A stretch of 64,000 bases of DNA from KBS-83 sp051025295 (GTDB taxonomy: Bacteria > Acidobacteriota > Terriglobia > Terriglobales > Acidobacteriaceae), in NCBI GenBank assembly GCA_051025295.1, contig JBMGJV010000003.1; one strand, given 5' to 3'. The notes under the pieces were generated by a model. That model searched no databases. It saw nothing but the letters and a program-made list of their open reading frames with translations, and had not been told where the DNA came from. Numbering within the stretch: position 1 is the first letter of the stretch; every line of letters begins with the position of its first letter. This document shows positions 1-9,293 of the stretch, one piece after another. The position numbers and the translations under genes were made by a program.

Positions 1-50
1 GCGAAGCAGAGGTTGACCCCGAAGAAGCTGATGAGGAGGTCGTCGCTTGA
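1..50 (+). CDS. 3' end of a gene upstream of hsdR (probably hsdM or hsdS)
   Basis: Reading in the third frame from base 3 gives a very acidic C-terminus ending ...DPEEADEEVVA and a TGA stop at 48-50. The stop overlaps the TTG start of hsdR (TTGA), which is the usual sign of translational coupling inside a type I restriction operon. The position makes the methyltransferase or the specificity subunit the likeliest identity, but only about 15 codons are visible, so the assignment rests on context alone. Confidence 0.5.
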   Translation, partial: EAEVDPEEADEEVVA

Positions 51-3000
51 GCACAGATACCAGCGAGAAGGGCCTGGAGACATTGATTGTCCGACACATG
101 ACCGGCACCGATGGCCTTGGGGTCGAGCCGAACGCCGTCAAGGACGCTCCTGACGCCGCTGGAACTGGCTATTTTCCCGGGAGCCCGAAGGATTACGACC
201 GGGCGGTCGCCATCGACGTGCCGCAACTCTTTGCTTTCGTAAGTGCCACGCAGCCGGAGGCCTTCCGCAAGCTGGGCATGACCGACGATCCGAAGGATTT
301 CCAGCGTGTGAAGTTCCTGACCCGCCTCTCCTCCGAGGTGGGCAAACGCGGCGTGATCGATGTGCTGCGCAAGGGAGTGGACGACGGACCGCTGCACTTT
401 GATCTGTTCTACGGAACGCCTTCCCCTGGCAATGCAAAAGCCGCAGCGCTGCACGGCAAGAACCGCTTCTCCATCACTCGCCAACTGGCCTACAGCATGG
501 ACGAGACGCGGCGGGCGCTGGACCTGTGCCTGTTCATCAACGGCCTGCCCATCGCCACATTCGAGTTAAAAAACAGCCTGACCAAGCAGACAGTGGAAGA
601 CGCGATTGAGCAATACCGGCGTGACCGCGATCCTCGGGAACGCCTGTTCGGGTTTGGCCGGTGCGTCGTCCACTTCGCCGTGGACGACAGCGAAGTGCGA
701 ATGTGCCCGGAGCTGAAGGGCAAGGCCTCATGGTTTCTGCCCTTCAACAAGGGCTATAACGATGGCGCCGGAAATCCGCCAAATCCGAACGGCTTGAAGA
801 CGGACTATCTCTGGAAGGAAGTTCTGACACCGGCGGGGCTGACGAATATCCTCGAGAACTATGCGCAGATTGTCGAGGAGAAAGACCCGAAGACCGGCAG
901 AAAGCGGCGCAAGCAGGTGTGGCCGCGGTATCACCAGCTAGATCTCGTGCGCAAAGCCTTGGCGGATGTGGAGAGTCATGGGGCCGGAAAGCGCTACTTG
1001 CTGCAACACTCCGCCGGTAGCGGAAAGTCCAACTCCATTGCGTGGCTTTCGCACCAGCTCGTTGGGTTGAAGCGCAACGGCAAGGAAGTCTTTGATTCGA
1101 TCATCGTCGTGACGGACCGCCGCATTCTGGACGAGCAGATTCAAAAGACCATCAAGCAGTTCATGCAGGTCGGTGCGACGGTCGGCCACGCGGAGCATTC
1201 CGGTGATCTGCGGAAGTTTATCGAGCAAGGCAAGAAGATCATCGTCTCCACGGTGCAGAAGTTTCCATTCATTCTGGACGAGATTGCCACGGAAGCGGCC
1301 AAGACATTTGCCATCGTGATCGATGAGGCGCATTCAAGCCAGGGCGGCAAGACCTCTGCCGCGATGAGCGAGGCGCTCACGTCGAAATCCAAGGAGGATG
1401 GAGCCGACGCCGAAGACACGGTGAATGAGGCGCTCGAAAAACGCATGGCAGCGCGCAAGATGCTGAAGAACGCCAGCTATTTTGCATTCACGGCAACGCC
1501 GAAGCCGAAGACGCTGGAGATGTTCGGGATCGCGCTGCCTACGGATGCCGAGGGCAAGGTCAAGCACCGCCCTTTCCACTCGTACACGATGAAGCAGGCG
1601 ATCGAGGAACGTTTCATTCTCGATGTGCTGAAGGCCTACACGCCGGTCAACAGCTACTACAAGCTCATCAAGAAGACGGACGATGACCCGGAGTTCGACA
1701 CCAAGAAGGCAAAGAAGAAGCTCCGGCGGTATGTGGAAAGCCATGACCACGCGATTCAACTGAAGGCGGAGATCATGGTGGACCACTTTCACGAGCAAGT
1801 CATCGCTGCTGGAAAGATCGGTGGACAGGCCCGTGCGATGGTGGTAACCAGTGGCATCGAGCGGGCGATCCAATACTTCCACGCCTTTAAGGACTACCTG
1901 AATGAGCGGAAGAGCCCATACCAAGCTATTGTGGCTTTCTCAGGCGAACATGAGTACGGTGGTGCCAAGGTGAGCGAGGCCGCTCTGAACGGCTTCCCCA
2001 GCGGAGACATCGCAGAGAAGATCAAGAACGATCCATATCGTTTTCTGATCTGCGCGGACAAGTTCCAAACCGGGTACGACGAGCCCCTGCTCCATACCAT
2101 GTATGTGGACAAGGCGCTCTCCGGGATAAAGGCCGTTCAGACACTGTCGCGCCTGAATCGCGCTCATCCGCAGAAATACGACTGCTTCGTGCTGGACTTC
2201 CAGAACAACAGCGAGGCGATCACGTATGCATTCCAGGATTATTACCGCACCACCCTACTCTCGGACGAGACGGACCCGAACAAGCTGCACGACCTGGAAA
2301 CGTCGCTTGATGGTGCCCAGGTTTACTCGTCCGCACAGCTACAGCAGCTAGTGGAGCTCTTTCTGAGCGGAGCGGAACGGGACAAGTTCGACCCGATCCT
2401 CGACGCGTGCGTTGCGGTGTACTGCGAAAGATTGGATGGGGAAGCACAGGTTGATTTCAAGGGGAAAGCGAAGGCTTTCTGCCGGACCTACAGCTTTCTC
2501 GCCTCGGTCATCCCGTATACGAACGCCGGGTGGGAAAAGATGTCGATCTTCCTAAATCTTCTGATCCCGAAGCTACCTGCGCCGAAAGAAGAAGATCTTT
2601 CCCAAGGCATCCTCGAAACGATCGACATGGACAGCTATCGAGTCGAAAAACAAACAGGGATACAGATCACTCTCGCCGATAGCGATGCAGAGATCGAACC
2701 TGCTCCGGCGGACGGCGGCGGCCACAAGACTGAGCCCGAGCTGGACCGCCTAAGCAACATACTCAAAACCTTCAACGATCAGTTTGGCACACTGTTCACG
2801 GATTCCGATCGAGTTGCGAAGCGAATCCGAGAGGACATAGCACCCAAGGTGGCTGCGGACGCCGCATATCAAAACGCAAAGGAGAACACACCCCACACGG
2901 CACGACTCGCGCACGATGAAGCGCTTGGAAAGGTAATGCAGCACCTGCTGACCGACGACACTCAGGTGTACAAGCAATTCGTTCAAAACGAATCGTTCAG

Positions 3001-3091
3001 GCGCTTCGTTGGGGATATGGTCTATCAAATGACTACTGCAGATGCGGCCACTCGTACACCCCGCTCGCAGGCGCCTGTCCAGACACCCTAG
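47..3091 (+). CDS. hsdR: Type I restriction enzyme, endonuclease/translocase subunit R
   Basis: This 1014-residue protein is full length for HsdR, the ATP-dependent DNA translocase and nuclease of a type I restriction complex, which acts with HsdM and HsdS. The N-terminal PD-(D/E)xK nuclease is visible with its ELK signature at E173-K175. A superfamily 2 helicase core follows, with Walker A GSAGSGKS (K327) and a DEAH box at 426-429, and then the second RecA-like domain and a helical C-terminus. The start is TTG at 47, supported by a strong GAGGAGGT Shine-Dalgarno 8-9 nt upstream and by overlap with the stop of the preceding gene. Its stop (TAG) shares bases with the stop of the convergent gene at 3088. 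The partner genes lie off the left edge. Confidence 0.96.
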   Translation: MSTDTSEKGLETLIVRHMTGTDGLGVEPNAVKDAPDAAGTGYFPGSPKDYDRAVAIDVPQLFAFVSATQPEAFRKLGMTDDPKDFQRVKFLTRLSSEVGKRGVIDVLRKGVDDGPLHFDLFYGTPSPGNAKAAALHGKNRFSITRQLAYSMDETRRALDLCLFINGLPIATFELKNSLTKQTVEDAIEQYRRDRDPRERLFGFGRCVVHFAVDDSEVRMCPELKGKASWFLPFNKGYNDGAGNPPNPNGLKTDYLWKEVLTPAGLTNILENYAQIVEEKDPKTGRKRRKQVWPRYHQLDLVRKALADVESHGAGKRYLLQHSAGSGKSNSIAWLSHQLVGLKRNGKEVFDSIIVVTDRRILDEQIQKTIKQFMQVGATVGHAEHSGDLRKFIEQGKKIIVSTVQKFPFILDEIATEAAKTFAIVIDEAHSSQGGKTSAAMSEALTSKSKEDGADAEDTVNEALEKRMAARKMLKNASYFAFTATPKPKTLEMFGIALPTDAEGKVKHRPFHSYTMKQAIEERFILDVLKAYTPVNSYYKLIKKTDDDPEFDTKKAKKKLRRYVESHDHAIQLKAEIMVDHFHEQVIAAGKIGGQARAMVVTSGIERAIQYFHAFKDYLNERKSPYQAIVAFSGEHEYGGAKVSEAALNGFPSGDIAEKIKNDPYRFLICADKFQTGYDEPLLHTMYVDKALSGIKAVQTLSRLNRAHPQKYDCFVLDFQNNSEAITYAFQDYYRTTLLSDETDPNKLHDLETSLDGAQVYSSAQLQQLVELFLSGAERDKFDPILDACVAVYCERLDGEAQVDFKGKAKAFCRTYSFLASVIPYTNAGWEKMSIFLNLLIPKLPAPKEEDLSQGILETIDMDSYRVEKQTGIQITLADSDAEIEPAPADGGGHKTEPELDRLSNILKTFNDQFGTLFTDSDRVAKRIREDIAPKVAADAAYQNAKENTPHTARLAHDEALGKVMQHLLTDDTQVYKQFVQNESFRRFVGDMVYQMTTADAATRTPRSQAPVQTP

Positions 3092-3840
3092 TGTGATGTC
3101 GGAACCTCGAGCGCGATAGCGAGCGCGCTCACAAATTGCGCGACTGACTCCCTAGTTGTGAGCTCTTTTGCGAGCTTCAGACTTAGAGTTTTGACCAGGC
3201 TGGCGATGCGTTTGGGGCTCATAGTAGGAGGAACTGCCTCAGTGAGGCACTTCTTGGGAGCGTCCGAAGAGTTCTGCCAATTGTTGATCAACCGGTCCGC
3301 AGTGGCGCGCGGGATGCTCAGTTCCCGCAAGAAAGGACTCCACTTCCCCTCACGTCCACTACCGACAAGGTGCAGCTTATATGTATGCAGACGCTCTGCG
3401 AGCTCCATGCGTGTTTTCGAAAGCTCGGCGCGAGTGAGCCGCATGGCGGCTTGTCGTTGCCGCTGTGAGTGCCACAACTCCGCAATCTCTCGAGTCAGGG
3501 CACTCTCCGCTTGCGCTGTCGCGGGCGATCCAACGCAGGGATCGACGTGCCCATCTGGAGAGGAGATCTCATCCCGTTTCGAAGGAAACCTTGGCCTTGC
3601 TGATGGAGCATCGGTCTTCCTTGCTGAGAAGACGGCTGCCGAACCTATCTGGTCCCTTCCTACGGCTCGGAGCTTGCTCGGGCGCACCGGCACTTGCACA
3701 AGCGGAACCGTTCTGGCTGGCTGAGGAGCCATCGGAATGTGATGGGAAGCCTGGGGAGGAACGGTGGGATCAGGCTTACTTTCTGGTTTTCCTTCTGATG
3801 GGTTGTCAGGCAAACGTTCTGTAAAATCAGCTACTGTCAT
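3088..3840 (-). CDS. Hypothetical protein, possibly DUF3102-like
   Basis: 250 residues with no confidently recognised enzyme domain. The N-terminal half is proline-rich and looks disordered. From about residue 110 there is a helical segment rich in R/K/E (LTRAELSKTRMELAERLHTY), then a section reading FLRELSIPRATADRLINNW. That resembles the helix-turn-helix-like part of DUF3102-type proteins common on plasmids and islands; this is a resemblance only. The ATG at 3840 is preferred over the upstream ATG at 3906 because GGAG lies 8 nt upstream. It converges on hsdR and the two stop codons overlap in the palindrome CTAG. Confidence 0.7.
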   Translation of the reverse strand: MTVADFTERLPDNPSEGKPESKPDPTVPPQASHHIPMAPQPARTVPLVQVPVRPSKLRAVGRDQIGSAAVFSARKTDAPSARPRFPSKRDEISSPDGHVDPCVGSPATAQAESALTREIAELWHSQRQRQAAMRLTRAELSKTRMELAERLHTYKLHLVGSGREGKWSPFLRELSIPRATADRLINNWQNSSDAPKKCLTEAVPPTMSPKRIASLVKTLSLKLAKELTTRESVAQFVSALAIALEVPTSH

Positions 3841-4409
3841 GGTGAGTTCTCCGGGATTGCGTTCTCCCCGGTGGTCAAACCCGAGGGCACAAGAGCTAAT
3901 ACCCACCAGCTAGTGTCCTCGGCGTTTTTTAGAAGCAATGTCTCAGCTCGTGCGAACTGCAGAGAGAGAGTCTGGCCGCCACAAGAGGGTACGTGCTCTT
4001 CCGCCACTCCTCGGATCCGCACGCCGGAATAGGAAGGCAGACAGCAAATAGAAACGCGGCAGCACCGTCAACATACCGCTGGTCCAGTTGAAGAGTTAAT
4101 GCGGGAGCTGTTTCGTCGATCCAGTCGAGAAAGCCTCGAGACTGGACTCCGCCCTTCTCGCGGAGCCGTTCATCTGCACCACAGGCCGTCCGCGTGGCTC
4201 TTGATGGCTCACTTCCCACGGAACTCCGGTTCTTGTAGAGCGGGCGCCAGTTCCGGGTCAAGAGTAACGTCACCGCCCGAGTACGAAGTGTCTACAGCGG
4301 AGGAGCCCGGAGAGGCTATCGTGCACAGGTGACAATCAGGTCGACCGTTGCCCGTGTTCTGCCTCTCCCGTGGGTAGCGCGCCATATCTCGAGATGAGCT
4401 CTCCCGACG
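3841..4409. other. No convincing gene
   Basis: About 570 bases between two minus-strand genes. Reading frames of 60-114 codons exist on both strands (for example 3929-4273 minus), but they are arginine/serine-rich, lack good ribosome-binding sites and overlap each other, as chance frames do in high-GC DNA. No hairpin with a T-run or clear promoter was seen. Confidence 0.5.
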
Positions 4410-4679
4410 TCACTCCATATCGGGCTTCTGAACTGTGAGGCGTACCAGCATCAAGTCTCCGTGGCCTTGTGTCTGAACCATCCCGATATGCCGACGCGCG
4501 ACTAATCTGATAGCGAACTGGTTCTTCTGCATCGTTCGATCCGGCAGATCGGCGAGCGGTACGCTGAGCCAGACTCCTGGCTCAGCGGCAAGAGCCCGGA
4601 GAATAGGTGCCCAATCGTAACGTGGGCGTTTAGGTGAAGGGCGGCGGACATGGTGGGGGTTTGCTTTCGTAATGTTCAT
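4410..4679 (-). CDS. Small hypothetical protein
   Basis: 89 residues, basic, with a plausible globular composition (YDWAPILRALAAEPGVWLSV, then a segment reading QFAIRLVARRHIGMVQTQGH). The start ATG at 4679 has an excellent AGGAGG ribosome-binding site 6 nt upstream, which is the main reason to accept it. I do not recognise the family. It lies downstream of, and in the same direction as, the serine recombinase, so it may belong to the same mobile segment. Confidence 0.65.
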   Translation of the reverse strand: MNITKANPHHVRRPSPKRPRYDWAPILRALAAEPGVWLSVPLADLPDRTMQKNQFAIRLVARRHIGMVQTQGHGDLMLVRLTVQKPDME

Positions 4680-4992
4680 CGTTTCCTCCTGCCGAGGGCT
4701 TCACCCAGGGCTGAAGTGAAATACCAGAGAGAAGGATGAGAGCCCGTTTATGCTGAAAAAATCCGTAAGGCCCCCAAGGGACGCGCGGTCGGTTGCGGCC
4801 ATTTGGCTTTTGCTCTTGGTGTCTAAGCCGTTCAGCAGCGTCCGATCTCTGGAAGTCCAGACACGCGACCTTTGCCAATGATGGGTTTCAACCTTGGCCG
4901 CTCAGGTGATGCGTCGAGGGCAGGTCGGCGACTGCAACCTGCCCCTAAGGATCAGTCATCTACGAAGGGCGGAGAAAGCCCTCGCAAATGAC
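4680..4992. other. No convincing gene
   Basis: About 310 bases between the recombinase stop and the next gene. An 82-codon minus-strand frame (4630-4878) overlaps the next gene's start, has no ribosome-binding site and is low complexity at its end, so I treat it as noise. Confidence 0.4.
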
Positions 4993-7137
4993 TCACGGGA
5001 GCTCACACGCGCTAGCCTCAGTCGAGGCAGGCTGTTCTGCCGGAACGTTTAGCTCGTCCCCCACGTGCGACTCTGCCGCAGGCGTGCTCTTGAGGGAGAG
5101 TTGATACCGGTGCCCAGGATCACTGCGGTTTGGGATCTTGGTAACCGTGAGGCGGGTATCAAGCTGATCAAGATGCGCCCAGAAGCACCGCGCGACCGCG
5201 CCGTAACCAACCTTCGGCTGATCAACCGGAAGAACGCTGTTGATCAGCGCAGCCCACAGAGTTGGGGACAATGGTCTGGAGGCAAGCTCGTGCTTGCTCT
5301 CAAGCAAGTGGACCAGGTAAGGAAGATGCGGGCACGCAAAGGCGTACGGATAGAGCCGAAACACGATCCCTAGCGATGTATCAACTGTGTGATGCTGGGG
5401 CTTTTGGGTACCCAAAAGTCCCAGCATCACAGCGGGTTTCGTGTCGTCTTTTCCAGCGAACATGTCGATTTCAGCGACCGCTTCGAAGTACGGCTCTCCG
5501 GTTTCATCTGTTCCGGGGAACAGGACGATACGCCGTATGTGCTGCTGGAGCACCTTCTTGGCAAACGCAGCATCGGACTGCAGAACGGAGAGGAGGTTGG
5601 CGATACGATCGCGGACGAGCTGACGAAGATCCGTTTCCGTGACGTCGAGCGACCTCAGATTGCGTGCCGCTGCGATCCTGATGTCCAGCCGATCCCGCTC
5701 AGACTGCCGATGCCGCAAGCGGCCGGAGAGTGCCTCGCGAGACGGATCCCCAACTGAGAGTTCTTCGATTTGGTCGAGCAGTGAGTCCATCCGGCGCTGA
5801 CAGTCCCTCCGGTTTGCTTCGAGAGCGGAAAGGTTGTCACCAGCGAGGGACGAACGGTGAGCGTTCCATTCCATCTCCAGCTCGGAGTGAACGGACTTGA
5901 CTACCTGGTTCCAGAGCGGTTCCTCCAGGAGGCTACTTGAGAGGACTTCGGTGATCTGAGCCGCGGCTCTCTCTTGCAGGATGCGGTAGGAGTTGGAGCA
6001 TCCGCGCCGCAACCTGAAGCTGGGACACGTGTAGGCTGATGTTTTGGCAGGACCATCCGCATACAAACGCCTGCCGCAAAGGCCGCAGCACAACAAACCG
6101 CTATACAGATAAGGCTTATTCTTGGCGCGGTTATAGCCTCCAAGCCTCCGTGCCTCCTGCTTACGCTCCAGTTCCTTGAGGCGCGCAGCTGCCCGATGCC
6201 ACAGCTCGTCCGGAACGATCCGGAGATGGGGCATGTCAACCCTGACGTGCTCGTGAGCTGGCCTCTTCACGACCGTGATCTTTCCTGTTCGGGGGTGGAC
6301 CTGCTGCCTCTTCTGGTTCCACACGAAAACGCCCTTGTACTTCTCGTTGTGCAGGATCTTCTTGATGGCGTCGCCAGGCCAGCCTTTCCCGTTTCCGCGC
6401 GACCGAAACTGGGAGTTGCGAGGTACGCCCTCCTGGTTCAGCCGGACGGCGATGTTCCAGATCGTGTTGCCTTCCGCATAGAGCTCGAAAATGCGACGGA
6501 CCACGCTAGCTTGGTCCTCGACTACTTCCAGCCTGGTACCCTTGGTCGCCGCTCGGCCGATTGCGCCGGGAAATTCCAAATCTTCGTCAACGACAGCGCG
6601 GTACCCGTACGGCCAGCTGCCCGCAACATAGCCAGCGAGCACACGACCCTTTTGGGCAGCATGCACCTTGTGCCGGAGCCGTTGAATTTGCTGCTCATCG
6701 ATCATCCCATGCATGCTGATGAGCATTTGGAAGTTGGGGTCTGCCGAGTCCAGACGCTGACTCACAAACAGCAGCTTCACTCCATGGTGCTCCACCAGCT
6801 TGTGGAACTGCAGCACGTCGCCAAGGTCGCGAGCGAGGCGTGAACTGTCATCAAATAGGATGTAGTCGAAGGGTCGAGGCTTCTGTCCGGCGGCAGCCTC
6901 GAGACTCTCCAGGCCTTTCCGACCCACCTTTGAGGTGCCAGACATGGCCGCATCGGTGTAGACGTGCTCGTGCAGGATCTCCCAGCCCTTCTGCTGCGCA
7001 AACTCGTCGCAGACTCTCCGCTGATCCTCAATCGATGCTGGCCGCTGCATCTGGGTCGAGTAGCGACCGTAGAAGGCGCAGCGCATATAGGTGGTGGACT
7101 GGTTGTTCGTGCCGTTGATGATGTCTGATCTTTGCAT
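4993..7137 (-). CDS. Large serine recombinase (site-specific integrase)
   Basis: 714 residues. Large serine recombinases cut and rejoin both DNA strands through a phosphoserine link and move phages, integrative elements and cassettes. The N-terminal resolvase domain is seen with the nucleophile motif AFYGRYST (Ser in RYST). The Recombinase domain follows (GWPGDAIKKILHNEKYKGV), then a zinc ribbon (CCGLCGRRLY ... C ... C), then a coiled-coil stretch. A roughly 130-residue C-terminal extension follows a 42-bp palindrome embedded at about residues 570-584. I chose ATG 7137 because AAGGGG lies 8 nt upstream; ATG 7143 and 7167 are alternatives. It marks this left part as a mobile island; its att sites were not identified. 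Confidence 0.93.
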   Translation of the reverse strand: MQRSDIINGTNNQSTTYMRCAFYGRYSTQMQRPASIEDQRRVCDEFAQQKGWEILHEHVYTDAAMSGTSKVGRKGLESLEAAAGQKPRPFDYILFDDSSRLARDLGDVLQFHKLVEHHGVKLLFVSQRLDSADPNFQMLISMHGMIDEQQIQRLRHKVHAAQKGRVLAGYVAGSWPYGYRAVVDEDLEFPGAIGRAATKGTRLEVVEDQASVVRRIFELYAEGNTIWNIAVRLNQEGVPRNSQFRSRGNGKGWPGDAIKKILHNEKYKGVFVWNQKRQQVHPRTGKITVVKRPAHEHVRVDMPHLRIVPDELWHRAAARLKELERKQEARRLGGYNRAKNKPYLYSGLLCCGLCGRRLYADGPAKTSAYTCPSFRLRRGCSNSYRILQERAAAQITEVLSSSLLEEPLWNQVVKSVHSELEMEWNAHRSSLAGDNLSALEANRRDCQRRMDSLLDQIEELSVGDPSREALSGRLRHRQSERDRLDIRIAAARNLRSLDVTETDLRQLVRDRIANLLSVLQSDAAFAKKVLQQHIRRIVLFPGTDETGEPYFEAVAEIDMFAGKDDTKPAVMLGLLGTQKPQHHTVDTSLGIVFRLYPYAFACPHLPYLVHLLESKHELASRPLSPTLWAALINSVLPVDQPKVGYGAVARCFWAHLDQLDTRLTVTKIPNRSDPGHRYQLSLKSTPAAESHVGDELNVPAEQPASTEASACELP
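5389..5430. repeat. 42-bp near-perfect palindrome inside the recombinase gene
   Basis: Two 21-base arms (5389-5409 and 5410-5430) are reverse complements with one mismatch and no loop; the centre reads TTTTGGGTACCCAAAA. Because it is so symmetric, both strands encode nearly the same peptide (MLGLLGTQK). It lies at the border between the conserved recombinase body and its unusual C-terminal tail. Confidence 0.9.
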
Positions 7138-7179
7138 TGTCATTTCCCCTTGTGTTGCAGCCAGCATTAATGTCGGAAG

Positions 7180-7497
7180 TCAACGATCGCGTCCCGGGAG
7201 CCTGTCATTGGGATCAACTTCTGGCCGGTCCAGCTCCGTCAAGAGGGTGGCCAGAATGCTCCGCGCAACAATCTTCGCGAGTCCGTCGTCGACCAATCGC
7301 CCCATACAAGCGGCCAAGTCGTCCTTCGAGCGAAACCGAATGGAGACGGATCGTTTGTTCTTCTCGGCAGTTCGCCTGCCGCATGAAAGGGAATACTGCA
7401 TAACGAGGGCGTCCCCAGAATTTGGGGGTTGGTTTGTGCTCGGGGTCTTCGAAGCGGCTGTTGGCGGATTAGCGCGCCTGGTAGTCATATCTTTCAT
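7180..7497 (-). CDS. Small hypothetical protein upstream of the recombinase
   Basis: 105 residues, mixed basic/acidic, with a probable helical core (SVSIRFRSKDDLAACMGRLV) and no recognised domain. It lies 42 bp upstream of the serine recombinase on the same strand, so it may be co-transcribed and could be an accessory or directionality protein of that element. No good Shine-Dalgarno precedes ATG 7497 or 7488, so both the start and the reality of the gene are uncertain. Confidence 0.45.
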   Translation of the reverse strand: MKDMTTRRANPPTAASKTPSTNQPPNSGDALVMQYSLSCGRRTAEKNKRSVSIRFRSKDDLAACMGRLVDDGLAKIVARSILATLLTELDRPEVDPNDRLPGRDR

Positions 7498-8512
7498 CTA
7501 CAGAGCTAAGGGGCCGAAGGGGTAGTTTGCAGTGAAGATCGCCCCGTCTCCCCATGGGCATCACGCTTGGCTCAACGCCGACCTGTGGTCAACCAAAGGT
7601 CAAAGCTGGTTTGCTCACCTTCGGCTAGTTGCCAACACGGCGACACACCGATGTCGCGAGGGAAATGCTGCAGCATGCCCATCCGATTGACGGGAAGCGC
7701 AGAAAATACCTGCCCGACGGTTTGGCAAAAGACTGCAGCGATGAGGCTTCGACCGGGTCTGGACGCGATACGGTGGTAGCGACCAGCCGTTGCTCGGAAT
7801 TCGCCAGTGGGTCGAAGCGCTGACTTCGGATGAGCCGAGCTAGGTGGCCGACGGGCTATTTAAGAGGCATGAAGGTCAACGCGGTCTGCAACAAAGAACC
7901 CTGCACTCGTGACATGCGCCTCTAAACATTACCGAGATGCGCTCTTGGGCTGTAGATCCAACGTGTGAACAACTCCATCCAGCTCTCCGTCGCTGGCTTC
8001 ATCCTCGATCTGCTGCAGCTTGACGACTTCCCATCGGTGATCAGCTACATTCATCATCAATGGACACGTTCCCGGCGTATCTTGGGCAGCCAAAGATGAC
8101 TGGCGGTCTCCTACAGCAAATCCGATCTGCGGGACTAATCTCCCCAGCGCACTGGTGTTCCGGTTTCCGCTTCACAGGAAACCTCTCCCCTTCCTGCCGT
8201 GACGCGAGACAACCTCTGTATGTCTCTCATGGCACTTGGGCGAAACGGTCCGGAGGGGATTCTGCTTCGAAGATGGCGAGCTGAAGGAGGACGGACTGGA
8301 AGACTGGGACAGATTCTGGCACCCCATGCACGCCGAGCTACGGGTGCGTGCATCCCTTACGGAGTGCCCCACGTTTAGTTTGGGAGGGTGAAGCGGACAA
8401 TCGTGGCGACGTATCAGAGCCGAGCTGAAGTGTCACCCTACTCAAGGAAAACTGTACTGTTCTGGACGGACCGGGGCTGCCCCAATGAAGAGGCAGATCT
8501 TGAGACCACAAG
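7498..8512. other. Gene-poor 1-kb stretch
   Basis: No frame here has both a plausible start and protein-like composition. The best candidate is a 41-codon minus-strand frame at 7929-8054 (reads DHRWEVVKLQQIEDEASDGE) with no ribosome-binding site. Frames around 7567-7823 plus are arginine/cysteine/serine rich and overlap each other. The stretch may be decayed mobile-element DNA. Confidence 0.45.
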
Positions 8513-8830
8513 ATGAACGTCCCATTCGATGCCACTGAGCACCACATTTTCGCGGGCCTGCGCTGCGTCCGCCCATCGTGGTCTCATTCAAACGAGCGCT
8601 TCTTCCGACGTGAGGAGTTCTTGCTAGTGGTTCATCGCTGCCATGCCCTCGGGTTCGAGATCTACGGTCTCGAGGTGTTCACCCAGGCAGGTGAGTGGGT
8701 GGCAGTCGAAATAAACCCCGGCACACCGGGCGCAAGTTGGGTGAAAGAGGTCGTGATTCGATTGACCGCCCCTGGCCTGCTGTGCTCTGCGACCTACGCT
8801 CCGTCCAGGCGGTTCCTTGAGGCTCCCTAG
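8513..8830 (+). CDS. Hypothetical protein
   Basis: 105 residues with protein-like composition: alternating hydrophobic strands such as EIYGLEVFTQAGEWVAVEIN suggest a small alpha/beta fold. No known motif was recognised. The start ATG at 8513 has only a weak upstream purine stretch. It sits alone in the accessory island, so function cannot be inferred from neighbours. Confidence 0.45.
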   Translation: MNVPFDATEHHIFAGLRCVRPSWSHSNERFFRREEFLLVVHRCHALGFEIYGLEVFTQAGEWVAVEINPGTPGASWVKEVVIRLTAPGLLCSATYAPSRRFLEAP

Positions 8831-8985
8831 GACCGGCGAGAAGCAGTTGGAGCCTTCAGATCGACCGGTGCCTCGGCATGTACGCAGTTGCCGCTGGGCG
8901 GAACACAGACTGAGTACGAGTTGAGGAACGACCAGAATGCGATTCGAGTGGATCGAAGAACCAGCGACCACGTGTCTGTCTTAGC

Positions 8986-8991
8986 TACAAT
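8986..8991 (+). promoter_or_regulatory. -10 box (TACAAT) for a possibly leaderless gene
   Basis: TACAAT lies 6 nt before the ATG at 8998, so transcription would begin at or within a base or two of the start codon. No Shine-Dalgarno fits between them. No good -35 box was seen. Confidence 0.4.
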
Positions 8992-8997
8992 AATTCG

Positions 8998-9210
8998 ATG
9001 GACAAGCATCAGATCAACGCGAGACTCAATGAGATCACCAGACTACTTCAATCTGGGACGCAGGACCGCGTTCTAGGGAGTAATGAACGAGTCCCAGATG
9101 TCGAATCGCTCACTCCTGAGCGGCGTGATCAACTTCTGCAAGAGCAGAGGGAACTCCACTTGGAATCGGCTATGCTGTCTGGCCAGCGGAGTGAGAGTCA
9201 TAGACTCTAA
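8998..9210 (+). CDS. Small coiled-coil hypothetical protein
   Basis: 70 residues, strongly charged and helical (PERRDQLLQEQRELHLESAM), probably a short coiled coil. The reading frame is supported by context rather than homology: a TACAAT -10 box immediately upstream and a classic intrinsic terminator starting 7 nt after the TAA stop. The arrangement suggests an independent, perhaps leaderless, transcript. No function can be named. Confidence 0.6.
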   Translation: MDKHQINARLNEITRLLQSGTQDRVLGSNERVPDVESLTPERRDQLLQEQRELHLESAMLSGQRSESHRL

Positions 9211-9216
9211 ACGCAC

Positions 9217-9248
9217 GAAAGCCCCGGAGCTGACCGGGGCTTTTCTTT
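9217..9248 (+). terminator. Rho-independent terminator
   Basis: GAAAGCCCCGG (9217-9227) pairs with CCGGGGCTTTTC (9234-9245) around a 6-nt loop and is followed by a T-rich tract. It directly follows the stop of the 8998 gene. Confidence 0.85.
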
Positions 9249-9293
9249 TCAGCCATATTCCGGGTCGCGGCAAGGGCGGGGGTATTCCCCTCC

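Noticed and set aside
7629..7823. Possible integrase fragment (reads like VAREMLQHAHPIDGKRRKYL)
   Set aside because: It superficially resembles a tyrosine-recombinase LxHA box, but no catalytic residues or flanking similarity were found.
7929..8054. 41-codon minus-strand frame with protein-like composition
   Set aside because: No Shine-Dalgarno, no homologue recognised, and too short to support alone.
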